37,917 bases of DNA from Elainella saxicola E1 (GTDB taxonomy: Bacteria; Cyanobacteriota; Cyanobacteriia; Elainellales; Elainellaceae). Position 1 is the stretch's first letter. Every line of letters begins with the position of its first letter. Location: the NCBI GenBank assembly GCA_002796835.1, contig LUGL01000068.1:1-37917 (forward strand). The letters are read 5' to 3'. Below the pieces are notes generated by a model. The model had not been told where the DNA came from, did not search any database, and saw nothing but the letters and a program-made list of their open reading frames with translations. Positions 33,640 to 37,917 of the stretch are shown here, piece after piece. The translations under genes and the position numbers were made by a program.

Positions 33640-34443
33640 ATGTCATCCCGCACTTCTCGTTCACTTTTGGGCTTTGTCGCTGCTCTTTCACTGATTGTCT
33701 TGACCTGGTTGGGAGCTCCTGCGGCCTATGCCTATGACAACCCAGATCTGTTGCCCGATCGCCAGACTCCGATCATCGATCTGGCAGATTCGTTAACCAG
33801 TTTTCAGCGTGAAGCGTTAGAGAGAGATCTGTCTGAGTTTGAAGCTGAAACAGGCTGGAAGTTGCGCGTCTTGACGCAGTACGATCGCACTCCCGGACGG
33901 GCCGTCAAAGAGTTTTGGGGTCTAGATGACCACAGTGTCATGCTGGTTGCCGATCCCAGAGGGGGCAATTTGCTCAACTTCAGTGTGGGCGATGATTTGT
34001 TTAAGCTAATGCCCCGCACCTTCTGGATTGAGCTGCAAACTCGCTTTGGCAATCAGTTCTTTGTGCGGGATAACGGTGAAGATGCATCGATTTTAGGCGC
34101 ATTGAATTCAATTAAAACCTGTATTCGTCAAGGAGGCTGTCAGGTCGTGCCGGGATTGCCGCGAGAGCAATGGCTGCTGACTTTGGTGACCTCGGTGATC
34201 GGAGGCGTTGTGTTTGGCTTTGCTGCTCAGCCACGAGAATCGGGCAAGCTATTTTCCTGGCAATGGGCATTAATCTTTTCGCCGCTCTGGGGCATTTTGT
34301 TCATTGCGTTTGGCATTGGTCCAGTCGTGACGCGAACGAGCGATTGGTTACCGTTGGTTCGCAATTTTGCTGGCTTTGCCCTCGGTGCGCTGGTTGCTTT
34401 TCTGTCTCCGATGTTTTCTTCGTCTCAATCCTCAGAAACTTAG
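33640..34443 (+). CDS. psb32: TPM-domain protein, Psb32-type
   Basis: A 267-residue protein. A signal peptide (residues about 1-32, SLLGFVAALSLIVLTWLG, cut after AYA) leads into a TPM domain (about 45-165: PIIDLADSLTSFQREALERD, VLTQYDRTPGRAVKEFWGLD, NFSVGDDLFKLMP). Three C-terminal hydrophobic segments follow (LTLVTSVIGGVVFGFAA, ALIFSPLWGILFIAFGIG, NFAGFALGALVAFLSPMF). This resembles cyanobacterial Psb32 and plant TLP18.3, lumenal factors in PSII repair. The ATG at 33640 is preferred to a TTG at 33634. Confidence 0.8.
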   Translation: MSSRTSRSLLGFVAALSLIVLTWLGAPAAYAYDNPDLLPDRQTPIIDLADSLTSFQREALERDLSEFEAETGWKLRVLTQYDRTPGRAVKEFWGLDDHSVMLVADPRGGNLLNFSVGDDLFKLMPRTFWIELQTRFGNQFFVRDNGEDASILGALNSIKTCIRQGGCQVVPGLPREQWLLTLVTSVIGGVVFGFAAQPRESGKLFSWQWALIFSPLWGILFIAFGIGPVVTRTSDWLPLVRNFAGFALGALVAFLSPMFSSSQSSET

Positions 34444-34620
34444 ATGTTTAGATACTGAGACTCTGAGAACCAAAGTCCAAGCTATTTTTCAAAAGTTTTG
34501 GGCTGGCTCGTCCTGAAAATTTTTTAGCTGAATCAAAAACTTTGCGTGGAATTCCATCTGCATCTTTGCCTAATTAGGGTCTAATGGAGGTGGATAAAAT
34601 TCCTAGGCTTCGGGGTTGCA

Positions 34621-35250
34621 ATGGAGTGGCATACAACGGACGCTCAAAGCTTGAGCATTATCGATCGAGAAATTGGTGAGCATGCCTTTTCTCCCTCTGA
34701 GTATGAAATTGTGCGGCGTGTGATTTATGCTACTGCAGACTTTGACTATAAATCTTTAATTCGGTTCTCTGATCAGGCTTTGCAGTCGGGAGCGGCAGCG
34801 CTAGCAGCTCGCAGCACCATTATTGTAGATGTGCCGATGGTGCAGGTTGGCATTGCGCCGATGATTCAACAAACCTTTGCCAATCCGGTCTATTGCAGTA
34901 TGGAAGCCCTAACCAGGCCCCAACGGGAGAAAACCCAGGTTGCTTGGGGGATGGAAACGCTGGCACGGCGCTATCCAGAAGGCATTTTTGTGATCGGACA
35001 GGCCCAAACCGCACTGGTTTCGCTGGTTGATTTAATTGAAGCTGAAGAGATTAAACCTGCCCTGGTGATTGGTACGCCTGCTGGCTTTGTTGGGGTCGAT
35101 GTAGCCGTTGAGCGGTTAAAAGATTCTCTGATTCCCCATATTCGGATTGAGGGACGCAAAGGAAGTGCGGTCGTGGCGGCAGCAATTGTCAATAGTTTAG
35201 TTGATCTCGCCTGGCAGGCTTATGGCAAGGAATACGGCTCGATCAGCTAG
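34621..35250 (+). CDS. cobH: Precorrin-8X/cobalt-precorrin-8 methylmutase
   Basis: A 209-residue enzyme of the CobH/CbiC family that moves the C11 methyl group to C12 to give (hydrogeno)cobyrinic acid in cobalamin synthesis. Typical segments are FSPSEYEIVRRVIYATADFD, IIVDVPMVQVGIAP, VIGTPAGFVGV and GRKGSAVVAAAIVNSLVDLA. The position of the family's catalytic His (His43 in Pseudomonas CobH) is Tyr36 here (VIYATADF). The gene stands alone, with 177 bases before and 304 bases after it. Confidence 0.92.
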   Translation: MEWHTTDAQSLSIIDREIGEHAFSPSEYEIVRRVIYATADFDYKSLIRFSDQALQSGAAALAARSTIIVDVPMVQVGIAPMIQQTFANPVYCSMEALTRPQREKTQVAWGMETLARRYPEGIFVIGQAQTALVSLVDLIEAEEIKPALVIGTPAGFVGVDVAVERLKDSLIPHIRIEGRKGSAVVAAAIVNSLVDLAWQAYGKEYGSIS

Positions 35251-35554
35251 GGCTGAATAGGCAAAATCAAAAAATGAATTGAGAGATTCTTTGTCCTGAA
35301 GTTTGAGAGTTGAAGCGCAATTTGATACGCTTTGTTAAAGTTTATTTGCGAATGTTCACAAAACCTGGATTTAATCAACCCGATAACTCTAGAGACGTGA
35401 TTTTCACGATTCAACTCCATTTTCCAAAAATGGCTGTAGGGCGAATCGAAACACAGTCGCTACGGTTCACTCCGTGGTAGAAGTGTTCTAGCGAATTTGT
35501 CAAAACGGTGTTTTCTAACCTTTGGTTTAATACTCGATTCAGGCAGGTAACTCC
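35251..35554. promoter_or_regulatory. Region upstream of glgB
   Basis: 304 bases without a gene. A 7-bp stem with a 3-base loop (CCATTTT 35417-35423 / AAAATGG 35427-35433) lies about 120 bases before the glgB start and may be a leader structure or the end of the cobH transcript. No clear -10/-35 pair could be fixed. Confidence 0.4.
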
Positions 35555-37888
35555 ATGTCCATGACCGTTGCTCCCGACCAGATCGATCGAATTGTTTGGA
35601 ACCAGCATCACGACCCATTTGAAGTTCTGGGACCGCATCAGGTTCAAGAAAATGGTAAATCGGCTTGGGTGGTGCGAGCCTATCTTCCTCGGGCATCGGC
35701 TGCCTGGGTGGTCTGCCCAGAAGAGCGGCAAGAATATCCAATGCATTCCGTTCACCATCCCAATTTCTTTGAATGTGTTTTAGAGAAGGAGCAGCTCAAT
35801 AATTATCAATTGCGGGTTCAAGAAGGGGAGCATGAGCGAGTCATTTATGACCCCTATGCGTTTCGATCGCCCCTCCTCACCGATTTTGACATTTACCTGT
35901 TTGGCGAAGGGAATCACCACCGGATTTATGAGAAGTTGGGAGCTCACCTGACTGAGATGAACGGTGTACAGGGTGTCTACTTTGCAGTTTGGGCTCCCAA
36001 TGCACGTAACGTCTCGGTACTGGGTGACTTTAACCAGTGGGATGGGCGCGATCACCAAATGCGGGTGCGGCATGGGATTTGGGAGTTGTTTATTCCTGGT
36101 GTGAAGGCTGGAACTGCCTATAAATATGAAGTGAAGAACCAGGCGGGGCATATTTACGAAAAAACGGACCCCTATGGTTTCCAACAAGAGGTGCGGCCTA
36201 AAACTGCTTCGATCGTGGCTGATCTGAACGCTCATGTCTGGAAAGATGAAGACTGGATCGAGAAGCGTCGCCATAGTGATCCGCTCACACAGCCCATTTC
36301 GGTCTATGAGGTTCACCTCGGCTCCTGGATGCATGCTTCTTATGATCAGCCTGCGATCGACGAAGCTGGCAACGTCGTTCCACCTGTTCAAGTGGCCGAT
36401 TTGAAGCCGGGAGCCAGATTTTTGACCTACCGAGAATTGGCCGATAAGTTGATTCCTTATGTCAAAGAATTGGGCTTTACCCATATCGAACTGCTGCCGA
36501 TTACGGAACATCCGTTTGATGGTTCCTGGGGTTACCAGGTGACGGGCTTTTTTGCAGCGACCTCCCGCTACGGCTCGCCCAAAGACTTTATGTACTTTAT
36601 CGATCAGTGTCACCAAAACGATATTGGCGTGCTGGTAGACTGGGTACCCGGTCACTTCCCCAAAGATGGGCATGGCTTGGCCAAGTTTGATGGAACCTCG
36701 CTCTACGAATATCCCGATCCGCGCAAGGGTGAACATAAGGAATGGGGCACGCTGGTCTTTGACTATGGCCGTAACGAAGTCCGCAATTTCTTGCTGGCAA
36801 GTGCCTTGTTCTGGTTCGACAAGTACCACATTGATGGGATTCGGGTCGATGCGGTCGCTTCCATGCTCTATCTCGACTATTTGCGTCCGGCAGGCGAATG
36901 GGTAGCCAACCGCTATGGCGGACGGGAGCACATTGAAGCAGCTGATTTTCTACGGCAATTGAATCATGTGATCTTCAGCTATTTCCCCGGCGCTTTGTCG
37001 ATCGCCGAAGAATCCACAACCTGGCCGATGGTGTCCTGGCCGACCTATGTGGGCGGCTTAGGCTTTAACCTGAAGTGGAACATGGGCTGGATGCACGACA
37101 TGCTGGATTACTTCCACATGGATCCCTGGTTCCGCCAGTTCCATCAGAACAACGTCACCTTCAGCATCATGTATGCCTTCAGCGAAAACTTCATGCTGGC
37201 CCTTTCCCATGATGAAGTAGTGCATGGCAAGAGTCCGATGATCGGCAAAATGCCCGGTGATGAATGGCAGAAATATGCGAACCTGCGCTGCCTCTACACC
37301 TACATGTTCACCCATCCCGGCAAGAAAACGCTGTTCATGAGCATGGAGTTTGGCCAGTGGACCGAATGGAATGTGTGGGGTGACTTAGAGTGGCACTTAT
37401 TAGAGTTTGAGCCGCACCAGAAGCTGAAAAATTTCATCAGCCGCCTCAACGAGCTGTATCGCAGCCAGCCTGCGCTTTACACCCAAGATTTCTCGTTTGA
37501 TGGCTTTGAATGGATCGACTGTAGCGACAATCGTCATAGCGTGGTTTCCTTCATCCGCAAAGCGAAAGATGACTCCGAAGACTATGTGATCACCGTCTGC
37601 AATTTCACACCCCAGCCCCACTCTCACTATCGCGTGGGTGTGCCAGAGTTTGGGTTCTACACCGAGCTATTTAACAGCGATGCGCGGGAATATGGCGGCA
37701 GCAACATGGGGAACCTGGGCGGCAAATGGGCCGAAGAATGGTCCTTCCATAATCGTCCCTATTCGATCGATCTCTGCCTGCCACCATTAGGAGTTTTGGT
37801 GCTGAAGCTCGATCGCCAAAAAACAGAAGAAGCCCTCAAAGCCAGAGGGTTAACTGAAGCTGTCGAAGAAGAGGAAGCAGGGAACTAA
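35555..37888 (+). CDS. glgB: 1,4-alpha-glucan branching enzyme
   Basis: A 777-residue GH13 branching enzyme that forms alpha-1,6 branches in glycogen. It has two N-terminal beta domains (residues about 1-110 and 115-225; second begins [20 protein letters not shown]) as in long-form bacterial GlgB. The catalytic motifs are [26 protein letters not shown] (nucleophile Asp near 431), IAEESTTWP (Glu near 485) and [12 protein letters not shown] (near 551). The C-terminal beta domain ends [13 protein letters not shown], followed by an acidic tail ([10 protein letters not shown]). Length is typical of cyanobacterial GlgB. It is complete; the window ends 29 bases after the stop. Confidence 0.96.
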   Translation: MSMTVAPDQIDRIVWNQHHDPFEVLGPHQVQENGKSAWVVRAYLPRASAAWVVCPEERQEYPMHSVHHPNFFECVLEKEQLNNYQLRVQEGEHERVIYDPYAFRSPLLTDFDIYLFGEGNHHRIYEKLGAHLTEMNGVQGVYFAVWAPNARNVSVLGDFNQWDGRDHQMRVRHGIWELFIPGVKAGTAYKYEVKNQAGHIYEKTDPYGFQQEVRPKTASIVADLNAHVWKDEDWIEKRRHSDPLTQPISVYEVHLGSWMHASYDQPAIDEAGNVVPPVQVADLKPGARFLTYRELADKLIPYVKELGFTHIELLPITEHPFDGSWGYQVTGFFAATSRYGSPKDFMYFIDQCHQNDIGVLVDWVPGHFPKDGHGLAKFDGTSLYEYPDPRKGEHKEWGTLVFDYGRNEVRNFLLASALFWFDKYHIDGIRVDAVASMLYLDYLRPAGEWVANRYGGREHIEAADFLRQLNHVIFSYFPGALSIAEESTTWPMVSWPTYVGGLGFNLKWNMGWMHDMLDYFHMDPWFRQFHQNNVTFSIMYAFSENFMLALSHDEVVHGKSPMIGKMPGDEWQKYANLRCLYTYMFTHPGKKTLFMSMEFGQWTEWNVWGDLEWHLLEFEPHQKLKNFISRLNELYRSQPALYTQDFSFDGFEWIDCSDNRHSVVSFIRKAKDDSEDYVITVCNFTPQPHSHYRVGVPEFGFYTELFNSDAREYGGSNMGNLGGKWAEEWSFHNRPYSIDLCLPPLGVLVLKLDRQKTEEALKARGLTEAVEEEEAGN

Positions 37889-37917
37889 ACTTAAAATCCC
37901 CCAATGCACCCTTGCAG

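Noticed and set aside
35780-36931. 383-codon open frame on the minus strand inside glgB
   Set aside because: It lies wholly antisense to conserved catalytic sequence of glgB, has no recognisable similarity, and such long antisense frames arise from codon bias.
1-37917. CRISPR arrays, rRNA, tRNA genes and riboswitches
   Set aside because: I looked through intergenic regions for regular spaced repeats, tRNA cloverleaf signatures and conserved riboswitch cores and found none I could support.

Overview
The window is a chromosomal segment of a cyanobacterium. It encodes photosystem II accessory proteins (Psb28, a Psb32-type TPM protein), a cyanobacterial branching enzyme and a cyanobacterial-type cytochrome oxidase locus. 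It also carries many copies of the HIP1 octamer GCGATCGC (for example at 4454, 12372, 15691 and 28451) and a CCCCC/GGGGG palindromic repeat common in filamentous cyanobacteria. Composition and gene style fit a filamentous (Leptolyngbya/Oscillatoria-like) lineage, but that placement is an inference.

Layout. 1-430: 5' end of an ISKra4-like transposase on the minus strand, split in two frames at an A7 slippery run. 742-1821: an RTX calcium-binding-repeat protein. 1961-9998: a conserved cyanobacterial cluster related to the icfG region of Synechocystis. It holds an NTF2/SnoaL-like protein, a DJ-1/PfpI protein, an AGE-fold sugar epimerase-like protein, STAS, GlgX, STAS, an RsbW-type anti-sigma kinase and a GAF-SpoIIE phosphatase. 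10039-15717, same strand: a MinD/ParA-like protein with a damaged P-loop and a C-terminal winged helix, a nucleotide-transporter-like membrane protein, an orphan Cache/HAMP receptor, a KamA-like radical SAM protein, and an intact MinD-like ATPase.

15801-22042: respiratory locus, with ctaB and ctaA (minus) divergent from coxB-coxA-coxC (plus). 22335-25676: thioredoxin-TPR protein, homoserine dehydrogenase (minus) and a cyanobacterial protein of unknown function. 25903-27810: a divergent transketolase-like enzyme. 28109-31825: small coiled-coil membrane protein, then moaB, psb28 and a beta-helix/amidase fusion on the minus strand. 32108-33485: three small membrane proteins (unknown, YtxH, DUF948-like). 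33640-35250: Psb32-type protein and CobH. 35555-37888: glgB.

How the parts fit. The 1961-15717 block looks like a phosphorylation-based partner switch: two STAS antagonists, one kinase, one sensor phosphatase. It is physically interleaved with glycogen debranching and sugar-isomerase genes and followed by two paralogous MinD-like proteins, a receptor without an output domain and a transporter. No sigma factor is present, so the output of the switch is open. This block is the most likely place for undescribed biology. A hairpin-plus-T-run between the second STAS gene and the kinase gene suggests the cluster is at least two expression units.
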